In this document: positions 22,784 to 35,115 of the stretch, piece by piece | Layout: each line of letters opens with the position of its first letter | How positions within the stretch are numbered: the first letter of the stretch is position 1 | Assembly (NCBI GenBank): GCA_026826555.1 | Contig: JAKSZT010053883.1 | Coordinates: forward strand, 28,077,763-28,141,762 | Direction: 5' to 3' | DNA from: Tolypeutes matacus | Lineage: Eukaryota; Chordata; Mammalia; Cingulata; Chlamyphoridae | Length of the DNA stretch: 64,000 nt | Made by a program: the position numbers and the translations under genes | The notes under the pieces: generated by a model | Database searches by the model: none | The model's input: only the letters and a program-made list of their open reading frames with translations | What the model was told of the DNA's origin: nothing

Positions 22784-22958
22784 CAGTGCTTCTCAAACTT
22801 TAATGTGCATATTTAATGTGTATCTGGGGATATTACTAAAATGCAGATTCTGATCAGCAGGTCTGGGGCAGGGCTTAGGATTCAATAGTTCTGGCAAATT
22901 TTCAGGTGGTACTGGTGCTGCTGATTGGAGGGCACACTTTGAGTAGCATAGGTGTAGC
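22784..22958 (+). mobile_element. MER5-type hAT-Charlie MITE
   Basis: The left terminus CAGTGCTTCTCAAACTTTAA and the right end 'cacactttgagtagcat' are the decayed MER5 terminal inverted repeats. 'atgcagattctgat' and 'caggtctggggcaggg' fit the body. Non-autonomous and non-coding. Confidence 0.75.
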
Positions 22959-23700
22959 CTAAATTGTTCCTAAAGGCACAATTTTATGGTCCTGAAAGGA
23001 ACCAGCGCGTTTGAATCAATGCTAAGGAGAACAAAGAAAAGACCCTGAAAAACCCTGACTCCAAAATGGTATCATGGAGTCACTGATCCGTACCATATCT
23101 GGAACATTTTCTACCTTTGAACTTCAAGTTATGTGGGATAATATTTTTGTTTAAACTTAAGTCAGGGTTCTGCCGTTTACAGCTAAACAATTCACGGGGA
23201 TTATTCTCTGGAGAAGGAAATAGGGAGAGGAGCAGGATTCAGGGGCATCAGGTACAGAGGAGGTTAGGAGAGAAATACAAAACTGAAAATAGTCTACACA
23301 TGAATGCTACACAAGGGAACTTTCAGGTGGTAGAAATATAAAAATAATGCACATTTAATTTTTTACATTCTCTATACATAAATTATACCTCAAAAAAAAT
23401 TTTTTTTAAGTCTGTATGTGAAAAGGTATCCCCAGGCTTCCCACTGTGCTCCATGTCCAACTCTTTGGAAGCCAGGACAATAGCTTCCAGGCAAGATATG
23501 AAGGATTCTTTTCTGGGTAAATGGAATGGACCCAAAGAGAAAACTTCACACTTTTCACTGTCATTCAAGAATCTCCAAATGAAACAGTCCACTCAGTGCC
23601 TAGAGTAAAACCATTAGTTGATAATCCTCTCCCCATCCCAGACCCATAGACAGAGATTTCAACCAGTTTCTTAGTGCCTCTACTTCCCAAGAATGGGCAA
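22959..23700. other. Mostly unique; possible L1-type tail at 23300-23410
   Basis: The A/T-rich end near 23340-23410 resembles an old LINE tail. No gene is seen. The 69-codon minus frame has no support. Confidence 0.35.
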
Positions 23701-25165
23701 CAAAGGATTATTAGATATTTGAGCAAAGACTCCAATATAAAATAAAAACAATAAAGCAAACAAAATAAATTAACACCAATATCAAAACAAAAAAAAAAAA
23801 AGAGAAGAAAATAGAGATAATTTAGGGATCACAAAAAATGTAAAAATAATATTGAATTAGTATAACCCAGAGATATAAGAGAAGATATTGCTTCCATTAG
23901 AGAAGAATTGGGCTTTTTTTTAGGGAACAAGAAAGGACTATTAGAAATTAAGAATAGGAGAGAAAAAATAAAGGAATTCAATGAAAGTTTTGGAAGATAA
24001 GGATAATGAACTCTATTAGAAAGCAGAACAAAAAGATAAAGATGGAAAATATGGTAGAAAAAAGCAAAAGCCTTAGATAATCCAAAAATCAATAACTGAC
24101 CAATAGGACAGGGCTTATATAAATTTTCAGAACACCAAGGATGAAAAATAGATCCTAAAAGCTTCCAAAGAGAAAAAAATATTATACACAGAAGACATCT
24201 GATATTTAATTTCCCAAGAATAACACTGGAAGCAAGAAGAAAATGAAGTAATTCTATCACATTTTGAAATAAATTTTATATTCAGATAAACTAGAAATCA
24301 TGTGAGACTAAAAAAAAAACATATTTTCAGATATAACAATCTAAGAAAAAATTACCTTTAAAGCACCCTTCCTTAATAAGCTACTAGAAGATAAGCTCCA
24401 GCAAAACTAGGGAGCAAACCAAGAAAGAGGAAAATAAAGGATCAAGAAATGGTGAGTCCAACTTAGGAGAGGGATAAAGGAAGTCCCTGGAGGATAACTG
24501 TGTAGGAGGCCTAGCTAGGGATTATCCAACACAACTGAAAGTGAGAGAACAGAATTCTTTCCAATGGAGGTCTCCAGGAATTAAAAGGGGGGAGGGGTGA
24601 TAAAATATGTGATATGATAGGTGGAGGATAGATCTACAAACCAGATAACAGATCTGGTGATTTTTAGGAAACCAGAAACCTATGTATGCAGAAAAATATA
24701 CATATGAGATAATGAGATGATTATTAATTTGAAGGAAAAGGAAAAACTCTTCAAGAAGGGAAATATAACTATAGTTATATATAAATATAAATATAATTAT
24801 AGTTAGTTCTGTTAACTTATTTAAGTATAAACTATGATAAGATTGTATTAGGATGATAGGAGGGGAGAACTGCTGTAAGAGAGTTAAATTCTTCTCTCCT
24901 ACAAATCAAGAAATAGAAGTATAGGCATAAATGTGAAGATACAGAACTAAAAAATACCAGAAGAAACACAAAAAAAGAGTTTAAAATGGTCACGTCTGGC
25001 AAAATTAGGGGTAGTTAGGTCAAGGGATTGCTCTTTTTCCTTATAAGCCTCTTGATATTGTTTGATTTTTTAACCATACGCATATATTGCAATGTTAAAA
25101 ATCTTTTTAGAAATTAAGATGAAACAATAGTGTTTTTTTTTTTTTTTTTTTTTTTTAAGTTGAAT
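23700..25165 (+). mobile_element. HAL1 (half-L1) element
   Basis: The A-rich sequence follows the HAL1 order: 'aaaagcttccaaagagaaaaaaat', 'aataacactggaagcaagaagaaaatgaag', 'caaaactagggagcaaaccaagaaagagg', 'ggatcaagaaatggtgagtccaacttagg'. HAL1 encodes only an ORF1-like RNA-binding protein; here all frames are broken. A T-run (about 25132-25157) sits at its right end. The 143-codon minus frame (23829-24260) is the antisense of this A-rich relic. The left boundary is approximate. Confidence 0.7.
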
Positions 25166-25344
25166 GAATGAATAAGTCAATGAATGAGAAGATTGGCAAG
25201 CCATGAGTCAGAAGATCTGGATTCTATTTTGGTACCCCCACCCCCAGCCCCCAACTAATCAACTAAGTAGCTTTCAGCAAGGCACTTGGTGGGTTTCAGT
25301 CCAAGACAGAAGCTCTCAGTTATCTCTGAGCTGAAGACCTACCA

Positions 25345-25540
25345 GAATCAGACCAGCCTGGACTCCAGACCTCGTCCTCTTAGCAGGTCACCTTGGCAAA
25401 GTCCCTATGCTCCCCTCCCCCAATCTCTGTTTCTGTAAATGGGGGTACTGATGCCACTTTCAAAGAGGGTGTATCCCTATAGGAGCTGGCACTTTTGAAG
25501 TGCTTAGTCAATATCAATGACCTGAACCACCTGGGTTGTA
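25345..25540 (+). mobile_element. Diverged MIR-like fragment
   Basis: 'ccagcctggactccagacctcgtcc', 'tgtttctgtaaatgggggtactgat' and 'gaagtgcttagtcaatatcaatgac' follow MIR order weakly. Confidence 0.4.
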
Positions 25541-26611
25541 ACAGAGATTTTGGAAGGACAGAAATCAGATCCAGTCTGCTTTCAGAAATTCAGAATGCTG
25601 GGGTACCTAGAGGTGGGGGGTGGGAGCTGATGGCAGTTTTCCTTTGGGCTGGACCATCTGAGCTGCTGTGAGTGCCTTGGGACTGCCTAAACTGGGAGGA
25701 AATCTCCCTCCGTCCCTCTTCATTTTCATAATCAGCATTTGCTTAACATTGGCAGAAGGATTTTTCTTTCTGAAATTTCAGTCTGTGATTTTCGTGCCCC
25801 CAGTGGCCTATGGAATCCTGTTCTGCTTAGGCAAGAGCGTTCTTTTCAAGCTGTCAGCAGGGGAAAGATGACAAGACTTTAATGAAGTCAAGTCATCATT
25901 TTTTCATGGCACATAAGGCTGCATGCCGACGGCTCGGCTGGGAAGGGAAGAAGGAGATGGTTCCTTTCACTTCGGTCTCCTCCTTGACACCCCTGCATCC
26001 TGTCCCCAACCCTCAGGAGCTTCTTCCTTGAGGCCACTGGATGGACCCTAAAGAGGCCCGCAGGTCTGATGCCATTAATCACCCAGACATAGCACTTGCT
26101 GATTTCCAGCCCAGCAGGGAACCCTTTCTGCTCCCTGTCCCCAAGAGAATGAATCTGCCAATTTTCTCCCTGTGATTCAACCAGCTGCTAATATTAACAT
26201 GGCTTAAATCATCGAAACTCCCAGAAGTCAAGTTTTCGCTGGTTTTTCTACAAATGAGCCACCAAATTTAGCCAGAAAAGCTTTCTATTTAAATAAAGAC
26301 TACGCATCCATTTGGAAAAATATATTTCAAGGTCTAGTTAATATCTGATTCCCTGAACTCCTCCCACAGTCCTGTATAATTCAAAAGCTCCAGTGAAAGG
26401 AGATACTCATCTACTGATAGGAATTCACGTTCCTGAAAGGGGGAAAAGGGCTCCTTGCATGCAGAGGATTGCTTTGGATATAGCTGTGAACATCTTTGGA
26501 AAATCTGCCACTTGTGTGGCATGGAGGGGGGTGGGAAGTAAATGCAAAGAATTGGGATAGGACCCTTAGCTTCCTAGGAGAACTTAATGAAATCCTAGTT
26601 GGTGGATTAGG
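25541..26611. other. Unique stretch, possible conserved non-coding element
   Basis: About 1 kb without any repeat match. It has intact-looking mixed sequence, including isolated CpGs at 25920-25980 and an E-box CAGCTG within 'ccagctgctaatattaac' near 26183. No reading frame is convincing. Regulatory function is inference from the lack of repeats only. Confidence 0.3.
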
Positions 26612-26795
26612 CCCAAGGTTCTCAAACTTTAGCATGTATCAGAATTACATGGTGGGCTTGTTAAAGCAAAGATTGCTTGGTCCCACCCCCAGAGTTTTTG
26701 ATCCAATAGGTCTGCAGTAGGACCAAAGAATGTGCATTTTGAACAAATTCCCCAGTGATGCTGCTGGTCTGGGGGCCACACTTTACTTCCTGAAT
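26612..26795 (+). mobile_element. MER5-type hAT-Charlie MITE
   Basis: 'ggttctcaaactttagcatgtatcagaattacatgg', 'gggcttgttaaagcaaagattgcttggtcccacccccagag' and 'gatgctgctggtctgggggccacacttt' fit MER5A in order. Confidence 0.8.
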
Positions 26796-27489
26796 GGGAA
26801 TTCTATCTTAAGGAGCTCTACTGTCAGCCCCTGCCCTTTTCCACCTTTCCTCCTGCCTCACTCAATTGCACCAGCCTCTGAGCTAGTGCTGGACAGAAGA
26901 ACTGAGAACCCATGAGGAGCTGCAGCCCCAGGCTCTCACTTGCAGGCTGAGTTTGCTGCTCTGGACTTGGAACCAGATGGACAATGTCCTCTCTGGATGA
27001 GAAGCACTGTGCCTGCCTGACTAGAACGACGGTAGTCACAAACCCCACCCCTACCACATCCCAGCTTGGCATTCCTTGGGGAAATAACACCTTTCACATT
27101 GGCTCCATTATAACCAAGATGCCCAATGAGATTTCGGTGCTCACTGCACTTTTAAGGCGTGGCAAACTCCAGATCAGATCAGCACCTCGACCCCCAGCCT
27201 CGCCCTGCCTGACACCCCAACTACCTCTGCTCCCCCATTGCTGAGCTTTCAGCATGGCTACCCTAGAAGCCGAACCCCCACCCACATCTCCCCAAGCCCC
27301 ACAACATCTTTGTTGTGACACCTGTCACTGCTCTTCCTCCTTCCCTTTTGGAAGCTTCTCTCATTTCAGTGACTAAGAAGACTCAATTTTTACTCTACGA
27401 TTTCTTAGTCCAGGCCCACAGAAGCTGCCCATTTCCTTGAAACCTTTGCCATGGCTGAAGCTGTGTTGTAGTTATAAGGCATATAGACT
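26796..27489. other. Unique sequence, no gene seen
   Basis: Opposing frames of 75-88 codons at 26824-27321 have no domain. Nothing else is recognised. Confidence 0.45.
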
Positions 27490-27755
27490 TGTAAAGAACA
27501 GGAGCTCAAGAGTCAGACAGACCTGGGTTTGCATTCATGCTCTTTCACTTGCTGGCTCTGTGGCTTGAGCAAGCCATTAACTTCTCTGGACCTCCATTTC
27601 CTCATCTATAAAATAGGGGTCAGAATGCACCAAGTTCATAGGATTGTGATGAGGATTAAATGGGCTATGGCATGTAAGCAGAGTGCCTGGCATATAGGAG
27701 TGCCACCATTTACTGTTGCTATTCTTATTACTGTTATTATTATCATTACAATGCT
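27490..27755 (+). mobile_element. MIR SINE, nearly full length
   Basis: The head 'gagtcagacagacctgggtttgcattc', core 'aacttctctggacctccatttcctcatctataaaatagg' and tail 'gcagagtgcctggcatatagg' are all present. A short TTATTA repeat closes it. Confidence 0.9.
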
Positions 27756-29294
27756 TGCCCCCTAATTCCTCCCAAACATTATTTATCTGATTGACCCAGA
27801 GTCAACAAAGGGTTGAGTTTCTATTGGTCCAAAGAGCACAATTATATGACGCCTGGATAACTAATACTCAGACAAGTATCCATTTATACTATCTATAAAG
27901 TTCTTCCTTCCTAATATGCACCCCTGGCAGGAGGTGGGAATCGTCAGTGGGATGCCATTAAAGCCCCTCCAAACTTATCAAAAACATATTCTAATGAGTC
28001 CTCTGAGCTCCCCTAGTGCATCCCTGAGCCAGGCTTCCTCCAGCCATTTCATCTGAGATTCCTTTCAAGGATGTGGCTGACCTCTGTTCTCCTCCTAGCT
28101 CGCAAAAGCTGAGCAAGACCGCTGAGGCTGTCACCCCAGGGCACACGCCCCCCACATCTGTCCACATCTGTCTACAGAGCAACCACAGGCTCCCTCTTAT
28201 TGGATCAACTTTACCCGAGCCCCTCTCAGAGCCTCTGTAGCTTGTTACCGCATTTGGAAACCAGACACTGATGGAGGCAAGTTCCAAGTGGCATGACCAG
28301 TGCAAAGAGTGTGCACAGCTACAGAGCAGATGTATCAGGTCATGGCCAAGAAGAGGCCAGATAGAACCAAGTTCAGTTCCTGATTCCAGAAACAGGGTCA
28401 TGGAGCCACCAAGGCCAATGAGAGAAAGTCACCAGAGACCAAAAGGTACACCAGTCTAGGCCAGGAGCTGGGAATCAGCTGCTGGAGAAAGAGTCAAGAC
28501 ACAGACTGGGATGGAGCATGAGAAGGAGGAGCTGTGGGGCTCTGATTAGTTCTCAGCCGGGGCTTCCTGTGGACATGCAGCTCTTGCCCCCTAAGAGTTT
28601 AAAGACCACAGGCACTTCACACTCAGCATCCCCCAAGCATTCAGAGTTTCAAAATGCTTTCACATCAAGAAACCTAGACCCAGGAGGCTTCCTGAGGCTA
28701 GAGGTGACAGTGGTCAACTGTGCCAAGACAAATGCCACTCAGGGGCTCCAGCACTAATGCCCCCAATGGCACACTCTTGGAAGACCCTTTCCCCAAATTA
28801 ATATCCCGATAGTTTCTCTTCTTGGTGCAGGGGTCCTTTTGGCCATAAGATGGACAAACCTAATGTGGGATTCTCAGGTAGCTCCCCAGCTCTCAGTGTC
28901 TGAGACTCAGGGCCACATGGACTCCAGCCCTGAACATAGAATTCACCATCTCTATCAAGCTCTCCACTGAGGACTCTGAAGCAAACTTCAAGCTCTGACA
29001 GTGAGGGCAACTTCAGCTGGGGCTCTGCCTTGCTGACCACCCTTTGTCTTGCCCCTTAGCCCTGCCCACACTTCCAGGATGGGTTCTTCATATCTCTTCT
29101 ACTCTCCTAAAGACTTACCACTCCTCTCCCTGTTGCCTCCACACACACTCCAACCTCCACTCTCAATTACAATAGATTCCCTCACCTCCAGCTTCACAGA
29201 AACACTGAGGCCACTAGATGAGAACTCCCCTACCTTGAAATGCCCAGCCCTGCTTGCACCTTTACATTGTGCTCTTCTTTTTAAAAGCAAAGGC
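27756..29294. other. Unique sequence, no gene seen
   Basis: The 136-codon minus frame (27991-28401) shows no domain or exon context. No repeat is recognised. Confidence 0.45.
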
Positions 29295-29515
29295 AGTGAT
29301 GCAGGGGTAAGTGCTGCACTCAGGACTCAGTCCATCAGGGTTCTACTTCTAACTAGCTATGCATTAGAAAATTCACTGATTGTGCCAAATGGGGATAGCA
29401 GTGGTATCTTGTTCCTTGTAGAGCTGCTAAGGATTCAGTGGGTTAGCACACATAAAACAGTGTCCAGTACAGGATATATACTGAGTAATGTAAACAATCA
29501 TTATCATTCTTATGT
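29295..29515 (+). mobile_element. MIR SINE, diverged
   Basis: 'ggactcagtccatcagggttctac', 'gctgctaaggattcagtgggttagcacacataaaacagtgtccagtac' follow MIR order. The 164-codon frame ending at 29543 runs through it and is rejected. Confidence 0.65.
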
Positions 29516-29547
29516 GAGAAGCAGAACATACAGACAAATATAAAGTA

Positions 29548-29765
29548 GTGCTATGTATGTGAACTCTGGAATTCTGGCTTGTCAATTTTTAGCTCTACTA
29601 TCTTGGGGAAGTCACTTAACCTCCTTGACCTTCAGTTTCTTCATCTGGAAAATGAGAACATGGCAGTGCCTGTCTGAGTGAGGCTTGGCAGGAGACAATC
29701 TGCACATTAGCACAGCGTCCGGTGCATATTAAGCCTTCCACAAGTAGGGCTCTTATTAGAGTGGT
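29548..29765 (+). mobile_element. MIR SINE
   Basis: 'gaactctggaattctggcttg', 'ttggggaagtcacttaacctccttgacc', 'tcttcatctggaaaatgagaac' and 'tagcacagcgtccggtgcat'. Second of two adjacent MIRs in the same orientation. Confidence 0.85.
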
Positions 29766-31109
29766 GGCCTGTCTTCCTACCCCTCTCCAAGGCTGACCTT
29801 GGAGAGGTCATGGCACATGCTCCCAGATGCCATCCCCCATCCTGAGGAAGCTCATCCATTAACCACCCCTCCCCTCACACATGTGTCTTCAACATCTCCT
29901 TCTCCTCTGGATCCATCTCCTTGGCCTCCAGACAAGCTCAAGAGTCCCCACACAAAGAAAACCCTCTTCTAATCTCTTTTTCAAACTACCACCCTAGTCC
30001 CCTCCTCTTTTCTCTAGTGAATGTCTAGAACATCTAGAATGGGTGCTCTACCCTTGACTGCAGGCTTCATTTGCTGACAATCAAGCTGTTACTGGCTTTG
30101 ACTGTTTCCCACCAGATGTCTGGAATCTTGTTAGGACATCTCAAGATAATGAAGTCCTTGAGTGACTGCGAGTTCTCTGTTGAGACATTTGCTTTCTGTC
30201 TGATGAGTTTATTTGGGCGATCTAACATCCCAGGTCTTCTGTATAAGCAGAAGTAACGATTTGCATTGGCAGTTAAGACTGCTTTGTTGGGTAACTGGAA
30301 TCAGCCTGAGGGTAGAGATAACTGTCCAGGCCTCTCTCTCCAGAGCCCTCTGAAGATGAACCAGTCCATTCAAGGAGTCAAGCAGCATGGAGGAATGTGG
30401 TGAAACAGAAGTGGGCTGACTTAAGAAGGTAAACTCTGAGGAGGGCTCTGATTAAACCCATGAACAAAGTGGGGATGCAAGCCACAGTCATAGTTTGTCC
30501 ACCCAGTTCTGAGGCACAAAAACTTCTAATGCCTGAAGCTTGAACAATGATGATGAGAAGCAGATCAAAGGAAGCCCTTTCTTAAGTTGTGTCTGGGAGG
30601 GCAAAAGTAAAGGTTACAGAGCAGGGAGGAGGATTTGTTTATGTCTCTCAGAAGAAAACCACCCCTTAAAGAAGAAAGAAGCTGCATCCTGGGATAGCAG
30701 AGACTCAAACACCAGACGTTCACTTGTGTCTACACACTCCCAATTGTGGCACTAACATCTTGGGAAAATTATCCCCGAAGACCCTCTGCCAGGTAAGATG
30801 CCCTGTTGCTTGAGGCACCATAACATATTGGAGTCTGCAAGTCTTGGAGCCTGGGGTGGGGGGCAGTGCTTCATATGGCCACAGTTGAAAGGAGTTTCTC
30901 TTTCCAGTCTGATCTCCAGTCACAAGAGCCAGGGGCCTCTCTACCTTCAAGCCAGCCTCTGAGATAGAGTCTAATTGGGACCTCCAGACATACTCCAATT
31001 CAACATCCCTAAGTGCAACCTCCAGGTAGGCTTTTGCCATCCTCAGCCTTCCTGCCCTATATTCATGCCACTCACACACCCACACTTGCCCCTTTGAATG
31101 ATTTTTGCC
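29766..31109. other. Unique sequence, no gene seen
   Basis: The 144-codon minus frame (30720-31154) has no recognisable domain and no splice context. No repeat is recognised. Confidence 0.45.
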
Positions 31110-31222
31110 TGAGCCTTCTTCCCCCTTACTGGGAGCTCCAGAGTACCTTTTCACTCATCTTTGACTGCTTCATTGGATCTAGCACAGGCCCTGACACACA
31201 GTAGGTTCTTAATAACTGTATC
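31110..31222 (+). mobile_element. L2 3' end fragment
   Basis: 'gggagctccagagtaccttttcactc' and 'gatctagcacaggccctgacacacagtaggttcttaataactg' form an L2 end. Confidence 0.55.
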
Positions 31223-31223
31223 T

Positions 31224-31320
31224 TTTTAAATATTTATATTTGTTTTTATTTTTTATGAATTTAATATATATTTAGGAGGTATCAGGGATTCAACCTGAGC
31301 TTCACCCACTCCTTAACTTT
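31224..31320 (-). mobile_element. Truncated DAS-type SINE, antisense
   Basis: A T-rich stretch leads to 'ttaggaggtatcagggattcaacctgagc', the reverse of the SINE's 3' part with its B-box. Only part of one monomer survives. Confidence 0.5.
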
Positions 31321-31379
31321 ATCTTGAATAAATTAATGAACAAACAGCTCTTTGGACATAATCAGTATGCATGATATAA

Positions 31380-31615
31380 TACAGTTCTTATACAACATTT
31401 TATGTACTTTGACTCATTGTATTCCCACAAAAACCCTAAATGTAGGGAACTTTATTGTCTCAACTTTACAAATGGACAAGCCAATCCCCAGAAAGGTTCA
31501 TTAATTTGCCATAGGACACACGGCTAAAAAGTGGCAGAGCCAGGATTTGAACCCTAGCAGTCTCACACCAGAAGTGGGGCAGTTAACTAACACATTAAGC
31601 TGCTTCTTAAACTAT
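31380..31615 (-). mobile_element. MIR SINE, reverse orientation
   Basis: 'attcccacaaaaaccctaaatgtagg', 'acacggctaaaaagtggcagagccaggatttgaaccctagcag' ends with the reversed tRNA-like head. Confidence 0.85.
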
Positions 31616-33239
31616 TTAAGTCAAGTTTTCTCACCGGGATTGCCAAAGGCACCTATGAACAGATTAGTAAGAACACATTAGCTGTTGGGAAGATTGAATT
31701 TTTGTTTGAAATGGCTTATTGCACTGGAGAGGCCACAGGGGTCTAGTTGGAGGCTGCTGTGAGAAAGAGAGCAAGAGGGAAGGAGTGGAGGTGTTTCTTT
31801 ACCAAGTTAGATCGATAGAGGGTCAGGTAGTGGTCAGAGGACTTGGTCCAGAGTGAGCAGGGAGAGGAGACCTCCCAAGTCCAGAAGGAAACTCATACAA
31901 GAGACTAAAGATGAGAAATGGGATGTTCTGCCCTGTGTAGACTCCACACCCAGAGAAGCTGATGCTTCGGGGGACCACTAAGGAAAGGTCCGAGCTGAGC
32001 CACATGAGGCTATATCTCAAGGACTTTACTTGGCTGGCAAAGGGTGACTGACAGTCCCAATGCCAAGGTCTGAAGGATGACAGCTGACTTGGGCTTGAGG
32101 TGTCAATACATAATGGATCCCATGTGGAGTATAGAAGGCAGCAGCAGGAACCTTGGAGGGTCCAGGAGGCCAGGAGCTAGAATTTCAATGGTCAGCTTTC
32201 AGGTTCTGAAGGTGAAGGCTAGAAAGAGCCAGACAGGATGGTAGGGTTCTAGAAAAGCACTTGGAGATTCAAGGCAAGCTCCAATCAATGCATGAGACTG
32301 GTAGGTAATTGGGAAACTGAGGCAGGCACATAATCATAGCTGGGGAAAGGAGGCACCATGGGTAACGAAGGGAGGCAGCAGCTCAGGGTTCATGGGGACT
32401 CTGGAAAAGCTACTCTACCCCTTCCAGATACATGGATCCTGCACTGAGAGCAGCAGGTATAATGCCAGACCCTACTGCTGGTGTGACCGGGCTCCTCACA
32501 CATAGCCAGGCTGAGTTAGGAGGCTGAGCCTACGAGTGCAGGTTGTTAGTGTCTGCAGCTGAGCAGGCCTGAGACCAGCAGGAGCAGGGAGCATTTCTCT
32601 ACCCAATATTCACTGTCAGGCGGTGGGCTTAAAAATTAAGATTTTTAAGATCCAGTTCATACTTCCTTGGAGCCCTCTGCAGTCAATTCCTGACACTGAG
32701 TTAAATTGACAATGCTCTGTAAGCTTTAGGACGTGTATTGATAATAGATGGAGAGACTTATACAGTGGCAGTGATGAGGGATGTGGAACCAAAAGAAGAC
32801 AGTGTAGCATGGCATCTGCATGGATACTCAACAAAAGTTGTAAAAAGATTAGGCTGATTTATAAAATAAGCCACATGTCAGGGCCCCCTCACCTGCTCAC
32901 TCTGTGAATGAGTTTGATGAAGCAGCTTAAGAAGACATTTCCCTTTTCACAGGATTAGATGATCTTTGTCCAGGCTGAACCATAACTGCCGTGACCAGGG
33001 CTGCGATTTACCAAAGGACAAATATTCCTTAGTCTGGAGGGAACTGAGTGGTTCTTTGAGGTGGGGGGCGTTGTACTGAGGGGAAGGTAACCCTAGGACT
33101 GGACTTGCCCCAGGCTCTGGCCTGATTACCTGGGATCCACACTGCCTACCTCCCACCAGCTCCTCCCAAAACCCAGACTACATTCTGAGTCAAGGCCTCT
33201 CTCATTGTGGACCACAAAGGAACAGGTGACCTAAAATCA
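31616..33239. other. Unique sequence, no gene seen
   Basis: G-rich, purine-leaning sequence at 31740-32600 reads like an old LTR in places but I cannot identify it. Frames are all short. Confidence 0.4.
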
Positions 33240-33560
33240 CGAGCATTTTTAAATTCACTAGTTTATTGTCTCTCTCCCCTTCTTGAATCAAAGCTCCCTG
33301 AGAGCAGGCATCTACTATGCCTTCCTCATTGCTGTCACCTAAGGACTTGGAACAGTGCCAGTAACATATATAATCATTTTTTTTTTCTCATGTCAGATGG
33401 TAGTGTGCTGATGTTGTAACAAGGTTTGAGGGAGGCACATTTCACACAAATGCGTGAACACCCATTCACCGTGCTTATGAATCACAAAAGGATCGAATCA
33501 ATATATTTTTGTTAAATGTATTTGCTATGTATAAATGAATGGGTGAATGAATTAAATATT
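33240..33560 (+). mobile_element. L2 3' end
   Basis: 'tagtttattgtctctctcccc', 'aaagctccctgagagcaggc' and 'ggacttggaacagtgccagtaac', then an L2-like tail at 33500-33550 after a T run and short intervening sequence. Confidence 0.6.
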
Positions 33561-33567
33561 TTAAGAC

Positions 33568-33790
33568 GTGAACTGGCTTGGATCTCCATCCCAGCTCAAC
33601 TACTTATTAACTCTATGTTACGTTACCTTGGGTCAGTTACTTAACCTCAGCTTCCCCTTCTGTGAAATGGGGAAAATAATAGTACCTTCTCTAGAGAGTA
33701 GATGGGAGGATTCAATAAGATAGTGCATGTAAAGCACTTAGCACAGTGCCTGGCTCACGGTAAGGAGTCAATAAGAGGGTGCTTGATCAT
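33568..33790 (+). mobile_element. MIR SINE
   Basis: 'gggtcagttacttaacctcagc', 'ttctgtgaaatggggaaaataatagtacc' and 'gtaaagcacttagcacagtgcctggctcac' are clear MIR blocks. Confidence 0.9.
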
Positions 33791-33907
33791 ATCATCATTG
33801 TAGTTGAACTCTCCCTAAGTGCCTCCCTCCTGTACCCTGTTATCCTCAGGTGGCAAGAGAAAGACAAACACCAGGCAGGATCAAGAGTGGAAGGAAAAGC
33901 AATCTGG

Positions 33908-34100
33908 AATAGTGGTTCTCAAGTGTGGTCCCTGGACTGACTGCTCCAGCATCACCTGAGAACTTGGCAGTGAAATGTACATTCTCTGTCCCATCCCAGA
34001 CTTACCTAATCAGAAACTCTGGGGATTGGGACCAGCAATCTGTATTTTAACAAGTCTTTCTGGAAATTCTGATGCATACAATTGTAAGAATCCCTGACCT
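33908..34100 (+). mobile_element. MER5-type hAT-Charlie MITE
   Basis: 'agtggttctcaagtgtggtccctgg' opens it. 'cagcatcacctgagaacttggcag' and 'aatctgtattttaacaagtc' follow in MER5A order. Confidence 0.85.
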
Positions 34101-34540
34101 AGAGCAAGGAGCAGATGGGGAAGCCCAGATTTCTGGTTGGCATGCCAAATGGCTCCCTCTGTGCCTAAATAAAGGCAGAGAAGGAATCTGGGCAGCTTTA
34201 GTGCCAGCCAGGCTCCCCGTTTTACAGCCACCAAACTGGTCTTGCCCTTTCTGTTACTGATGAGGAAGTTTGGCCTCTGTCCACTTCAAGGAAAGCGCTT
34301 TGGTCACAGGGAGAGATGCATTTACTGAGGCACTGTCACTGATCAGCCTGCTGTGCACATGCACCGCTGGGGGCTGGCAGGGCAGAGGTACAGCAGGAAG
34401 CAGGGCTGCATGCAAGAGGCAGAACACCATGGGACAAAGTGTCCTGAGCATCTCTGTGTGTTGGGGAATCTGGGGTCTGAGTGGGGAGGCCTTTGTTTGA
34501 GGAGTAACCAGAAAACCCTCAAGAAAGTAACTATAGTAAG
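34101..34540. other. Unique sequence, no gene seen
   Basis: Opposing frames of 64-127 codons (34254-34637) overlap each other and partly run into the L1 end. No domain seen. Confidence 0.45.
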
Positions 34541-34697
34541 AGTCTGATGATATTATCTCATAATCTGTAACAAATGTTCCACATTGGTGTGGTGTGTAGG
34601 TGGAGAGGTGCTGTGTGGGACTTCCACACACGTGCATGATTGTTTTATAAGTTCACAACTTCTCTAATAAAAGAATATTTTTTTAAAAAAAGAAAGT
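34541..34697 (+). mobile_element. 5'-truncated L1 3' end
   Basis: 'taacaaatgttccacattggtg', 'gcatgattgttttataagttcacaacttctctaataaaag' is the plus-strand counterpart of the antisense L1 end at 59150. It has a polyadenylation signal and an A-rich tail. Flanks aagaaagtaactata and aagaaagttagtata are a likely decayed target-site duplication. Confidence 0.7.
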
Positions 34698-34964
34698 TAG
34701 TATAAAAGCAGCTAAGGGCAATTGTAATTACCCATGTAGTAAACAGCCTTTATCTGCCACCAGAATCCCTAAAATGTCCTTGGGAGGGAATTTGGGGCTG
34801 TACCTGGAAACAGGTGATAGAGAGAAGTCTGCAGCAGAGAGATTATGATGCAGGGACCATTGGGGACCCCCGTGGAAGCACATGTATGTGTGAATCCATG
34901 AATGTTGGGGCTGAAGAGGCATGCCCATGAGTTCACTCTCACACATACCTCCTTCTAACCCAGC

Positions 34965-35115
34965 CTCCAACTACATGATAGAATCCCCTGGATAGCTTTT
35001 TAAAAAATGCCATTGTCCAGGCCCTATCCCCATAAATTCTGATCCAATTTCTCTGGAATGGAGCATATGTCAAAGGCATTTTTTGTTAAGCTTCCATGTC
35101 ATTCTAAATGCCCAG
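34965..35115 (+). mobile_element. MER5-like MITE fragment
   Basis: 'gaatcccctggatagctttttaaaaaatgcc' and 'ccaggccctatccccataaattctgatccaatttctctgg' resemble an internal MER5 piece. The ends are lost. Confidence 0.45.

Noticed and set aside
23829..24260. 143-codon minus-strand frame rich in L, F and S
   Set aside because: It is the antisense of an A-rich HAL1 relic, which naturally lacks stop codons on that strand.
29049..29543. 164-codon plus-strand frame
   Set aside because: Its second half translates a diverged MIR, and the first half has no domain.
30720..31154. 144-codon minus-strand frame
   Set aside because: No domain, and it runs into an L2 end on the right.
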